A stretch of 43,945 nucleotides of DNA from a virus: positions 1-43,945 of the IMG/VR virus record IMGVR_UViG_3300020416_000015; one strand, written 5' to 3'. The stretch's first letter is position 1, and the number at the start of each line of letters is the position of its first letter. Shown here piece after piece: positions 36,956-43,945 of this stretch. Position numbers and translations under genes: made by a program. The notes beneath the pieces are model-generated. The model did no database searches and was not told where the DNA came from. It saw nothing but the letters and a program-made list of their open reading frames with translations.

Positions 36956-37870
36956 ATGGCAGTAGGCGACACAATTACCGCGGCGCGGTACAACATTATT
37001 CAAGCAAGAATTGCGGCAGTCATCGGTCTAGGATCAGGTGATGAAGGTTATGGGCAAGCAAGAGCAAGTCAAACAGTTCCAGTAGGAGCAACGATTACAG
37101 CTCAAGACATGACTAATTTGTTTACTGATATGACAAAGATTAGACTGCACCAAACTGGATCAGTACCAAGCGAAATTGCAGAGCCAAGCGTAGGTGATAC
37201 AGTTGAAGATAGTAATACAACTACAAAAGAAGGGTATGTACAATACGAAAGTTTAAGTACAACCTGTCAAGCATCAAGATTAAGTGCGGCCGCTAGCCAA
37301 TTAGGTTTACAATCAGGAACATCTAGTAGTAGAGGTTCAAGTTGGTCAGATGATATTAACCATTCGTTCACAGTAACATTTGGTGGATATTCAGTTACTA
37401 ACGGCGATGGTACAACAACAACTATAAGTGGTGCAGATCATATGCGTGTATTTTTTAATGCAGGCGGAACTATTAATTTAAGTGGGTCAATTGGTTCAGG
37501 AAATAGCACTATTAATAATGACTGGCGTAACTTAATGACAAGTGTTGGAACAGTTGTGTTTGGTAGAGCAACTACAAGTAATGGATCAGTTGGTACAAAC
37601 TTTGGTTATGCAAATTTGCCAGGAAGTTTTACAACAATTTTTAACAAAACAGCATCTGCATATTCAGCAAACGATTATTTGATTGAAGCAAGAAAAAGCG
37701 GAGCAGTTCTTACATTTAGAGTAACATTCAACGAAGATAAAGGTCCAAATCCAAATTTTGACGAAGCAGTTACAGCAACTACAAGCAGTACAGCTCAATT
37801 AAATAGGCCAAATAACTCTAGTAGCGTTAATATTCCAGCGCCAACTTTCAATACTACAGACAACCTATAA
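36956..37870 (+). CDS. adhesin-like virion structural protein
   Basis: The 304-residue protein starts with a helical region (ITAARYNIIQARIAAVIG) that could form a trimer base, then turns into a beta-rich, Ser/Thr/Gly-rich domain. A recognisable segment is MRVFFNAGGTINLSGSIGSG near residues 163-182, a motif I recall from structural proteins of marine T4-like phages. Near the end it is again Thr/Ser/Asn-rich. It is the last member of the fibre cluster and could be a small fibre or a fibre-tip adhesin. The assignment as structural is likely; the exact role is not shown. Confidence 0.65.
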   Translation: MAVGDTITAARYNIIQARIAAVIGLGSGDEGYGQARASQTVPVGATITAQDMTNLFTDMTKIRLHQTGSVPSEIAEPSVGDTVEDSNTTTKEGYVQYESLSTTCQASRLSAAASQLGLQSGTSSSRGSSWSDDINHSFTVTFGGYSVTNGDGTTTTISGADHMRVFFNAGGTINLSGSIGSGNSTINNDWRNLMTSVGTVVFGRATTSNGSVGTNFGYANLPGSFTTIFNKTASAYSANDYLIEARKSGAVLTFRVTFNEDKGPNPNFDEAVTATTSSTAQLNRPNNSSSVNIPAPTFNTTDNL

Positions 37871-37871
37871 G

Positions 37872-37879
37872 ATTAAATA
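37872..37879 (+). promoter_or_regulatory. possible late promoter box ATTAAATA
   Basis: ATTAAATA lies in the 36-base gap after the fibre cluster, with AGGAG at 37895-37899 and an ATG at 37907. The spacing matches the other candidate boxes, but the sequence differs from consensus, so this is tentative. Confidence 0.4.
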
Positions 37880-37906
37880 GTTATACAATTAACTAGGAGT
37901 ATAACT

Positions 37907-38254
37907 ATGGAAGATGCTTTAGAAAAAGCATTAGAGTTTGCTAATTTTTCAGCAACACTTAATACACAGAAAACAATACTGAAAAACAAGTACAAAGATA
38001 ATTGTGCATTGTATTTCAAAGGTGGCAAGTTTACAGTATCTATGACGTTGTTTTCTTTTGTTTCTAATTTACTTTCCCATAATGTAAAAGCAACAGTAAT
38101 TGTTGACGACAACGATACTCCTATACAAATAGATGATGTGCAAGAATTTTTTGATCTTGTTAAGAACAAATATGCAACAGCAAATAACATTTATCTAAAT
38201 GAATATAAGAAACTTACATCACAAAGAAGCATAGAAGGTTTAGTTGATGAATAA
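37907..38254 (+). CDS. conserved small phage protein, function unknown
   Basis: The 115-residue protein has a mixed helix and strand pattern: helical ALEKALEFANFSATLN, a strand and turn CALYFKGGKFTVSMTL, then helical DDVQEFFDLVKNKYATANNIY. It has no membrane segment and no obvious catalytic motif. I recall similar small proteins among tail genes of marine T4-like phages, but no function is established. A good AGGAG ribosome binding site precedes it. The overlap of its stop with the next start suggests coupled translation into the sugar-related genes. Confidence 0.6.
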   Translation: MEDALEKALEFANFSATLNTQKTILKNKYKDNCALYFKGGKFTVSMTLFSFVSNLLSHNVKATVIVDDNDTPIQIDDVQEFFDLVKNKYATANNIYLNEYKKLTSQRSIEGLVDE

Positions 38255-39068
38255 TGGAGTACTATGCTTTGCAAATAACAATAATAAAATAAATTACATT
38301 CTGCAGGCACAAGAACTGGCTATAAGAGTACGCAAGTATTTAGACTTGCCTACAACAATAGTTACATCTACACCCGAAGAAGTAGATAGCACATATTTTG
38401 ATAAAGTAATTACTACAGAACATCCTAGTGGAAATTACAAAAGATATTACGATGGTGCAAGTACACATACTAACATTGCTTTTAATAATGCTGGCAGAAT
38501 AAACAGTTTTGATATCTCTCCTTATGATCAAACATTAGTTTTAGATACAGATGTTATTTTGTGTAACCACGATTTAAAAAATGCTTTCAATAATTTACAC
38601 GAATTTCAAATCTATAAAAATTGTACAGACTTAACAACATGGCGTACACATGATGAATTCAAATACATAAATGACAAAGGTATTTCATTCTATTGGGCAA
38701 CAGCTTTTTGTTTTAAGAGAACTAAACAAACAGAAATATTTTTTAATCTATTAAAAACACTTAGAAAAAATTGGAATCATTATTCACAAGTTTTTGATTT
38801 AGGATCAAGAAACTTTAGAAATGATCATATCTTTAGTATTGCTATACACATGATGGACGGTTTTGTAGAAAGTAATTGGGCAAAAAATTTACCTGGCACT
38901 TTGTATTATACACTAGACAGAGATATATTACAAAAAATAAGTGATAGTAAACTTGTATTTCTTTTACAAAAAGAAAACGTACACAACGAATATATATTGT
39001 CATCTACTAAAGATATGAATGTACATGTCATGAATAAATTTAGTTTAGAGAGGTTATTAAATGTCTAA
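38247..39068 (+). CDS. GT-A-like glycosyltransferase-type protein, family A copy 1
   Basis: This 273-residue protein looks like a glycosyltransferase of the GT-A fold. Its N-terminus (GVLCFANNNNKINYILQAQE) resembles the opening strand of such enzymes. A DTD motif at residues 100-102 (LVLDTDVIL) is the expected metal and nucleotide-sugar site. The next gene is a paralogue with the same PYDQT/PYEET-ILDTDTI arrangement. The ATG at 38247 is preferred over TTG at 38244 because AAGG at 38235-38238 is well placed for it. It overlaps the previous gene by 8 bases. The donor and acceptor are unknown. Confidence 0.7.
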   Translation: MNNGVLCFANNNNKINYILQAQELAIRVRKYLDLPTTIVTSTPEEVDSTYFDKVITTEHPSGNYKRYYDGASTHTNIAFNNAGRINSFDISPYDQTLVLDTDVILCNHDLKNAFNNLHEFQIYKNCTDLTTWRTHDEFKYINDKGISFYWATAFCFKRTKQTEIFFNLLKTLRKNWNHYSQVFDLGSRNFRNDHIFSIAIHMMDGFVESNWAKNLPGTLYYTLDRDILQKISDSKLVFLLQKENVHNEYILSSTKDMNVHVMNKFSLERLLNV

Positions 39069-39858
39069 AGGATATTTGTTAGTTGCAATGGGTAACGAGT
39101 ATGTAGATCAAGCATGCCTTTGTGCATTAAGCATTAAGAAAACACAATCTATATCAAATGTATCTATTATGACTAATGATGTAGTTCCTGCAAAGTATAA
39201 AAAACTATTTGATAAAATAATTGAAGTCCCACAACGTAAGTCAGATAAAAGTTTTTATAGTACAGAGCATAGATGGAAAGTATTCCATATAACGCCTTAT
39301 GAAGAAACTATAATTCTAGATACAGACACAATATTTTTAAGTAATATTGATTATGTCTGGGATAGTTTACAAGGACGCAGTGTAGCATTTTTAACGGATG
39401 CAAAAACTTATAGAGGCAATACTATTGTTGATGATTTTTACAGGCAAGTATTTGTAAAAAATAACTTACCTAATATATACAATGCATTCCATTACTTTAG
39501 ACAAGATCATATTGCTTTAGATTACTACAAACATTTAGAACTTGTTTGTAAGCATACGGAAGATTTTTACAATATACATTTGAAAAAACTAAAACCCAAA
39601 GTATCAAGCATGGATGTCAATCATGCTATTGCTGTCTTGAATAGCAATCTACAAAAATACGAAATAAACACTTTAAACTTTGTTCATATGAAACCGCGTG
39701 TTCAAGAATGGAAAGTGACAAATGGATCATGGATGCAAGATATTCCTTTTTATATAGATGATAATTGCAATTTAAAAATAGGAAATTATTTACAGTCTGG
39801 AGTTTTTCATTACGTAGAACATAAATTCTGTGAAGAGGTAATAGGAAAATATGCATAG
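39061..39858 (+). CDS. GT-A-like glycosyltransferase-type protein, family A copy 2
   Basis: The 265-residue protein is a diverged paralogue of the gene just before. It starts GYLLVAMGNEYVDQACLCAL, typical of glycogenin-like GT-A enzymes, and has its DTD motif at residues 87-89 (TIILDTDTIFLSN). A later FVHMKPRVQEW region includes a His that could complete the metal site. It overlaps both neighbours by 8 bases, so it is tightly coupled. Like its partner it probably transfers a sugar; the acceptor could be a virion protein or a cell-surface glycan, but nothing here proves either. Confidence 0.72.
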   Translation: MSKGYLLVAMGNEYVDQACLCALSIKKTQSISNVSIMTNDVVPAKYKKLFDKIIEVPQRKSDKSFYSTEHRWKVFHITPYEETIILDTDTIFLSNIDYVWDSLQGRSVAFLTDAKTYRGNTIVDDFYRQVFVKNNLPNIYNAFHYFRQDHIALDYYKHLELVCKHTEDFYNIHLKKLKPKVSSMDVNHAIAVLNSNLQKYEINTLNFVHMKPRVQEWKVTNGSWMQDIPFYIDDNCNLKIGNYLQSGVFHYVEHKFCEEVIGKYA

Positions 39859-40378
39859 TATCAAAGTTGAAACAAAACAATATGTATCTTTCAATCCTGA
39901 CACAGGAGAAATATTTGCTATTGGTCCTAGTCAAGAAGAAGGATATCAACATATTGAAGTTACCGAAGAACAGATAGATCCTATAAAAACTTTCAAAGAC
40001 AAAATGGAAGATTATAAAGTTGTTTTCAGTTCTGTAACTAAACAACATGAACTAAGGAAACTTGAAAATAACGAAGATGAGAATCGGTTTCTATTAAATC
40101 AACTACAAGAAAAGCGTAAAGATCCATACTTTGATATTATCTTTTCTGTTGACAAAAAGAAGGATTTATGTTATATTAGTACAATCGAAGGTTTATCTAA
40201 TGTAAAGTTTGACGCAAATATTATGTTTAGCGTTACAAAAAAAGATGATCCGCACTTTCTTATTGAATCTGTAGATTACAAAGTAGGTGATAAGTTGGAA
40301 CTAGAAATAAAATTAGATAAGCCATATAGCATATTCACAGACAGCAATTCGTTACGTTGTGTATATGAGGAGATATAA
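39851..40378 (+). CDS. unknown 175-residue protein of the sugar-modification block
   Basis: I do not recognise this protein. It begins with a beta hairpin (KQYVSFNPDTGEIFAIGPS), continues with an acidic and basic helical stretch (about residues 40-95) and ends with beta strands (PHFLIESVDYKVGDKLELEI). There is no signal peptide, membrane segment or Cys pair. It lies between a family A and a family B glycosyltransferase-type gene, overlapping the former by 8 bases and the latter in TAATG. This suggests a joint function, such as a scaffold or acceptor for the block. Confidence 0.5.
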   Translation: MHSIKVETKQYVSFNPDTGEIFAIGPSQEEGYQHIEVTEEQIDPIKTFKDKMEDYKVVFSSVTKQHELRKLENNEDENRFLLNQLQEKRKDPYFDIIFSVDKKKDLCYISTIEGLSNVKFDANIMFSVTKKDDPHFLIESVDYKVGDKLELEIKLDKPYSIFTDSNSLRCVYEEI

Positions 40379-41292
40379 TGAAGATTGCAGAACTTGATAT
40401 TATATTTTTGAGTTATGATGAACCAAATGCTGATAAAAATTATGCAGACCTATTAACAAAAGTTCCTTGGGCAAAACGTGTACACGGTATAGAAGGTTCA
40501 GATGCCGCACATAAAGCCTGTGCAGAATTATCTGAAACAGACAGATTTATTACAGTTGATGGCGATAATACTATACGTCAAGACTTTATCAATCAAGTAT
40601 TAGACTTTGATGAACATACTGATTTAGCAAATAGTGTTATAAGTTGGTGTGGCAAAAATACAATAAATGGATTGATGTACGGCAATGGCGGACTTAAATG
40701 TTGGCCTAAAGAATATGTTTTAAATATGAAGACACATGAAAATGCAGATCCAAACAATCCACATGCACAAGTAGATTTTTGTTGGGATATTAATTACATT
40801 CAACAAAACAGTTGTTATTCAGATGTTCACAATAACGAAACACCACACCAAGCATGGAGAGCTGGTTTTAGAGAAGGAGTAAAACTTGCTCTTGATAGAG
40901 GTGTAAGAATTAGTAAAGAGCAATTTAAAGTAGGCCATGCTAAAAATTTAAATATGTTATATATTTGGATGATGATAGGTGCTGATATGCCTAATGGTTA
41001 TTGGGCTATTGCAGGAGCTCGAGAAGGCTTGTCAATGACAATGCTTACTGACTGGGACTATATAAATGTAAGAGATTTTCAATATTTAAATAATTTATTT
41101 GCAGGACGTGACGAAATGCCAGACGATGTGTTACACAGCGAAATATTTAATCATGGTTCTGATTTGATAAATGAGTTAGAGATTCCTATTGCTATACAAC
41201 CGTTAAATGAAGAACAAAGTGCATTTTTTAAAACAGTAAATGAAAACTACGGTAGGGTAATTAATAATAAGGTAATCGACAGAGAAAATTAA
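40378..41292 (+). CDS. GT-A-like glycosyltransferase-type protein, family B copy 1
   Basis: The 304-residue protein starts with AELDIIFLSYDEPNAD and carries a VDGDN motif with D61 and D63, the DxD site of a GT-A enzyme. A second signature is NGLMYGNGGLKCWPK near residues 97-111. The gene at 42638 shares this layout (VDGDA, then YGYGGVKLLP), so the two form a second paralogous pair distinct from family A. I recall such proteins from cyanophage and pelagiphage genomes. It overlaps the genes on both sides in TAATG. It probably uses a nucleotide sugar; the substrate is unknown. Confidence 0.7.
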   Translation: MKIAELDIIFLSYDEPNADKNYADLLTKVPWAKRVHGIEGSDAAHKACAELSETDRFITVDGDNTIRQDFINQVLDFDEHTDLANSVISWCGKNTINGLMYGNGGLKCWPKEYVLNMKTHENADPNNPHAQVDFCWDINYIQQNSCYSDVHNNETPHQAWRAGFREGVKLALDRGVRISKEQFKVGHAKNLNMLYIWMMIGADMPNGYWAIAGAREGLSMTMLTDWDYINVRDFQYLNNLFAGRDEMPDDVLHSEIFNHGSDLINELEIPIAIQPLNEEQSAFFKTVNENYGRVINNKVIDREN

Positions 41293-42650
41293 TGCGAGTA
41301 GAGCCAACAGAAGTTAAACAGAAACTAGACGCTGTCGGTTGCGGCTTTTGCCTTGCCAAATGGACGCAAGTTACAATACATTTAGGTTCAGGACTTACAC
41401 AAAGTTGCCATCACGTAAAAGCTCACCCTATCGATTTAAATGATCTTGCAACTAATCCAAGTGTATTACATAATACAGGCTTTAAGAAAAACATAAGAAA
41501 GCAAATGTTGAATAATGAACGTCCTGCGGAATGTAATTATTGTTGGAGAATAGAAGACAATACCGGAATGACAAGTGATAGGATATGGAAAAGTAGAGAT
41601 AATTTTAGTTGGCCGCACTATGACACTATCAAAAATCTAACAGGAGATGAAAATTTTTATCCTACATATGTTGAAGTAAGTTTTAGTAATGTATGTAATT
41701 TCAAATGCGGATATTGTGGTCCTGCATTTAGTAGTAAATGGGGTGATGAGATTAGAGAACATGGTGCTTATACATTTGATACAACCAATTGGAAATACAA
41801 TCAGCCTGACGAATATCAAAAACAGATTCCCGAAAGAGAAGAAAATCCGTATATAGAAGCATTTTGGAAATGGTTTCCGGACGCAGTGCAACATATGCAT
41901 ACTTTTAGAATTACAGGCGGTGAACCGCTTATGTCAAAACATACAAACAAAGTTATTGATCATCTTATGAATAATCCACAGCCTAACTTAGAATTTTCGA
42001 TAAATTCCAATGCTTGTCCTCCGGGTAAACTTTGGAAGCAATTCGTAGATAAAATTAAAGTTTTAGAAGATAAGAAATGCATCAAGCGTTTTATATTATT
42101 TGTTAGTGCTGAAGGGGTTGGCGAACAACAAGAATACAATAGGTTTGGTATGGATTGGGATATGTTTACTCGTAATGTTGAATATTATTTAAGTAGCACT
42201 CAAGGAGTATGTAGTTTTATGAGTGCATTTAATATTTTAAGTATTCCTACATTTTATAATTTTTTACAGTATGTCGCAGATTTAAAAAACAAATATTACA
42301 CAAAAGATTTTCAAAGAGTTTTAGTAGACATACCTTATGTAAAAAGTCCAGGATTTTTAGATGCCAAGATTAGCACTTACGATCTAGTTCAAGAATATCT
42401 ATATCCTTGTGTATCTTTAATGAGAAAGAACAAATTTTCAAATATAGAAATACAAAAAATGCAAAGAATTATTGCTGATTTAAATGTAAGGCATGATAAA
42501 CCTGAAGAATTTGAAACAGAAGCTATAGAAGGCCGACGCATGTTTTACGAATGGATACAACAATATGATAAAAGGCGTGGCACAAATTTTATAGAAACAT
42601 TTCCAGAAATGAATAGATTTTTAGAGGACTGCAAAGCATGTATGATATAG
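41292..42650 (+). CDS. radical SAM protein with N-terminal twitch/SPASM-like domain
   Basis: The 452-residue protein has the radical SAM cluster motif Cys135-x3-Cys139-x2-Cys142 (CNFKCGYC), followed by FRITGGEPLM, the SAM-binding GGE motif. N-terminal to it is a twitch/SPASM-like region with Cys17, Cys20, Cys39, Cys81 and Cys84 in SPASM order (CLAKWTQVTIH, then SCHH, then ECNYCW). It probably holds an auxiliary iron-sulfur cluster. Two more Cys form a CxxC at 447-450. Twitch-containing radical SAM proteins with this arrangement are known in databases and in marine phages. Family members modify peptides or small molecules, and no precursor peptide was found here. The gene sits between two family B enzymes, overlapping one by 13 bases. 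The activity is inferred. Confidence 0.85.
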   Translation: MRVEPTEVKQKLDAVGCGFCLAKWTQVTIHLGSGLTQSCHHVKAHPIDLNDLATNPSVLHNTGFKKNIRKQMLNNERPAECNYCWRIEDNTGMTSDRIWKSRDNFSWPHYDTIKNLTGDENFYPTYVEVSFSNVCNFKCGYCGPAFSSKWGDEIREHGAYTFDTTNWKYNQPDEYQKQIPEREENPYIEAFWKWFPDAVQHMHTFRITGGEPLMSKHTNKVIDHLMNNPQPNLEFSINSNACPPGKLWKQFVDKIKVLEDKKCIKRFILFVSAEGVGEQQEYNRFGMDWDMFTRNVEYYLSSTQGVCSFMSAFNILSIPTFYNFLQYVADLKNKYYTKDFQRVLVDIPYVKSPGFLDAKISTYDLVQEYLYPCVSLMRKNKFSNIEIQKMQRIIADLNVRHDKPEEFETEAIEGRRMFYEWIQQYDKRRGTNFIETFPEMNRFLEDCKACMI

Positions 42651-43321
42651 TTTTTATTAGTTACTACGAGCCTAATGCAGATGACCTATATAAAGATCTG
42701 TACACTAGATATAATAGCACAGGTGTATTTGGTGATAGAGTAAAGCGTATAAAAAATGTAAAAGGAATTCACAACGCACACATTGAAGCGGCTAAGATTG
42801 CAAACACAGATTATTTTTATGTTGTTGACGGAGACGCAGAAGTATTAGATAGTTTTAACTTTGATTATATTGTTCCTAATTTAGTTGAAGATGTAGTGCA
42901 TGTATGGACAAGTATAAATCCGATAAATGATTTAGCATACGGTTATGGCGGTGTAAAACTTTTACCAACACAACTTACAAGGAACTTAAATACAAATAGT
43001 AGTGATATGACAACAAGTATTAGTAATAATTTTAAGGTTATGAATGAAGTATCTAATATTACGTTTTTTAATACAGATGAATTTAGCACATGGAAAAGTG
43101 CATTTAGAGAATGTGCAAAGTTGAGCAGTAAAATAATTGATAGACAAGATGAAGGAGAAACAGATGAAAGACTCAAAATATGGACTACTAAGGCTAATGG
43201 AAGATTTTGTGAGTATGCGATTCGAGGTGCTAGGGCTGGTATGGAGTTTGGCCTTTCTAGCGGGGCTGACCTTCGGCTAATAAATGACTTTGATTGGTTA
43301 AAGGAAAAATTCAATGCTTAA
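42638..43321 (+). CDS. GT-A-like glycosyltransferase-type protein, family B copy 2
   Basis: The 227-residue protein is a shorter paralogue of the gene at 40378. It begins YDIVFISYYEPNAD and has D64 and D66 in VVDGDAEVL. The second signature YGYGGVKLLP follows near residue 105. The C-terminal EYAIRGARAGMEFGLSSGAD matches WAIAGAREGLSMTM of the longer copy, so the core is complete and the difference lies mainly in the last 70 residues. It overlaps the radical SAM gene by 13 bases and the last gene by 8. Confidence 0.7.
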   Translation: MYDIVFISYYEPNADDLYKDLYTRYNSTGVFGDRVKRIKNVKGIHNAHIEAAKIANTDYFYVVDGDAEVLDSFNFDYIVPNLVEDVVHVWTSINPINDLAYGYGGVKLLPTQLTRNLNTNSSDMTTSISNNFKVMNEVSNITFFNTDEFSTWKSAFRECAKLSSKIIDRQDEGETDERLKIWTTKANGRFCEYAIRGARAGMEFGLSSGADLRLINDFDWLKEKFNA

Positions 43322-43945
43322 TATTGTTGTAACAAGTAAACCTGTAGATGGACTTTTTTATTATAGCTATGAGTATTGCTCTCTTTTGAATAGTTTAGGA
43401 ATAAAAGCAAGAGTAATTGTAATTACACATAGAAACTTTACACAGCAAGATTACTTAGATGTATTGAAGTACAAGTACATACATCAACATAATGTTTTGT
43501 TTAACTCATTAGATGGTTGGACAGGTGACGCTACACTAATTATGGGTAGGAGTATGATGACATTGAGCTACCAAGACTTTGATAGTTACACAATGCAACA
43601 GCAAATGATACTACGTACTTTGTTTGCAGGTAATGTAATTAGTGTATACTCAGAAAATCATCCTACAAAATATCCACTAGCAGTTGAATTTTACCAACCT
43701 GAGAAAATTGTAGACTTATGTGATAAAGAAGTATATCCTAATGGCGTAGGAATACATTTTGAAAAAACAATTAATTTTGACATATACAAAAAGCATAAAG
43801 ACAATATACAATTCAAGCATTTATTTTTAGGAACCAATGACAAATATTATGCAACAGTGGAAAAAATTATTGATCAATATCCAGATCATGGTATTTTAAC
43901 ATATGATGCTGATTACATAAATCCTAAAAATAATAACATATTTGT
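43314..43945 (+). CDS. partial unknown protein, possibly GT-B-like glycosyltransferase
   Basis: An open frame of 210 codons starts at ATG 43314 and runs off the right edge. It begins MLNIVVTSKPVDGLFYYSYE and continues with CSLLNSLGIKARVIVITHRN. A VISVYSENHPTKYPLAVEF segment lies near residue 103. The opening, a strand then a helix then LGIKARVIV, resembles the N-terminal Rossmann domain of GT-B enzymes. No conserved catalytic residues can be named, and the donor-binding C-terminal half is outside the window. Its start overlaps the previous stop by 8 bases (ATGCTTAA), so it belongs to the same operon. Confidence 0.6.
   Translation, partial: MLNIVVTSKPVDGLFYYSYEYCSLLNSLGIKARVIVITHRNFTQQDYLDVLKYKYIHQHNVLFNSLDGWTGDATLIMGRSMMTLSYQDFDSYTMQQQMILRTLFAGNVISVYSENHPTKYPLAVEFYQPEKIVDLCDKEVYPNGVGIHFEKTINFDIYKKHKDNIQFKHLFLGTNDKYYATVEKIIDQYPDHGILTYDADYINPKNNNIF

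Noticed and set aside
38244-38246. TTG start for the first family A glycosyltransferase-type gene
   Set aside because: The ATG directly after it has a better spaced AAGG site.

Overview
The window looks like a piece of an AT-rich, T4-like contractile-tailed phage genome (myovirus) of the kind that infects marine bacteria. The evidence is the combination of T4 core genes (recombination subunits gp46/gp47, late sigma factor gp55, baseplate proteins gp48/54, gp53, gp5, gp25, gp6), very low GC, and small conserved genes otherwise familiar from marine cyanophages and pelagiphages. Whether the host is SAR11-like or a picocyanobacterium cannot be decided from this sequence. No tRNA, CRISPR array or insertion sequence was seen, and no gene-free stretch exceeds 300 bases.

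Layout. (1) Bases 1-189 are unusually GC-rich (about 49% over 1-180) and unassigned. (2) Bases 190-4499 form a minus-strand nucleic-acid-metabolism block. In transcription order it is gp55, gp47, gp46, a 66-residue conserved small protein and a GIY-YIG-like protein. Two near-consensus sigma70 promoters, before gp55 and before gp47, share an identical 14-base core. (3) Bases 4500-4581 are a divergent control region: the consensus early promoter points left and a late-promoter-like CTAAATA box points right. (4) Bases 4582-15810 are the baseplate block: gp48/54-like tube cap, gp53, a 961-residue hub-like protein, a gp5-like spike with a C-terminal GH19-type lysozyme, a PAAR tip, gp25 and an enlarged gp6. 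(5) Bases 15810-30863 are one uninterrupted gene for a 5017-residue structural protein in the gp7 position. (6) Bases 30884-37870 hold a 203-residue structural protein, three tail-fibre-like proteins sharing one N-terminal module, and a further adhesin-like protein. (7) Bases 37907-43945 hold a small conserved gene and then an accessory block: four GT-A-like glycosyltransferase-type proteins in two paralogous pairs, an unknown 175-residue protein, a radical SAM protein with an N-terminal twitch/SPASM-like cysteine region, and an incomplete gene running off the right edge.

How it works together. The left block supplies recombination-dependent replication (gp46/47) and the sigma factor (gp55) that should switch on the right-hand genes from TATAAATA-type late promoters. 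The right-hand genes build the baseplate, the membrane-attack spike and the fibres. The distal block probably modifies sugars or peptides, perhaps on fibres or the cell surface, but this is inference. Most junctions are overlaps (TAATG, ATGA or 8 bases), so long cotranscribed, translationally coupled operons are likely.
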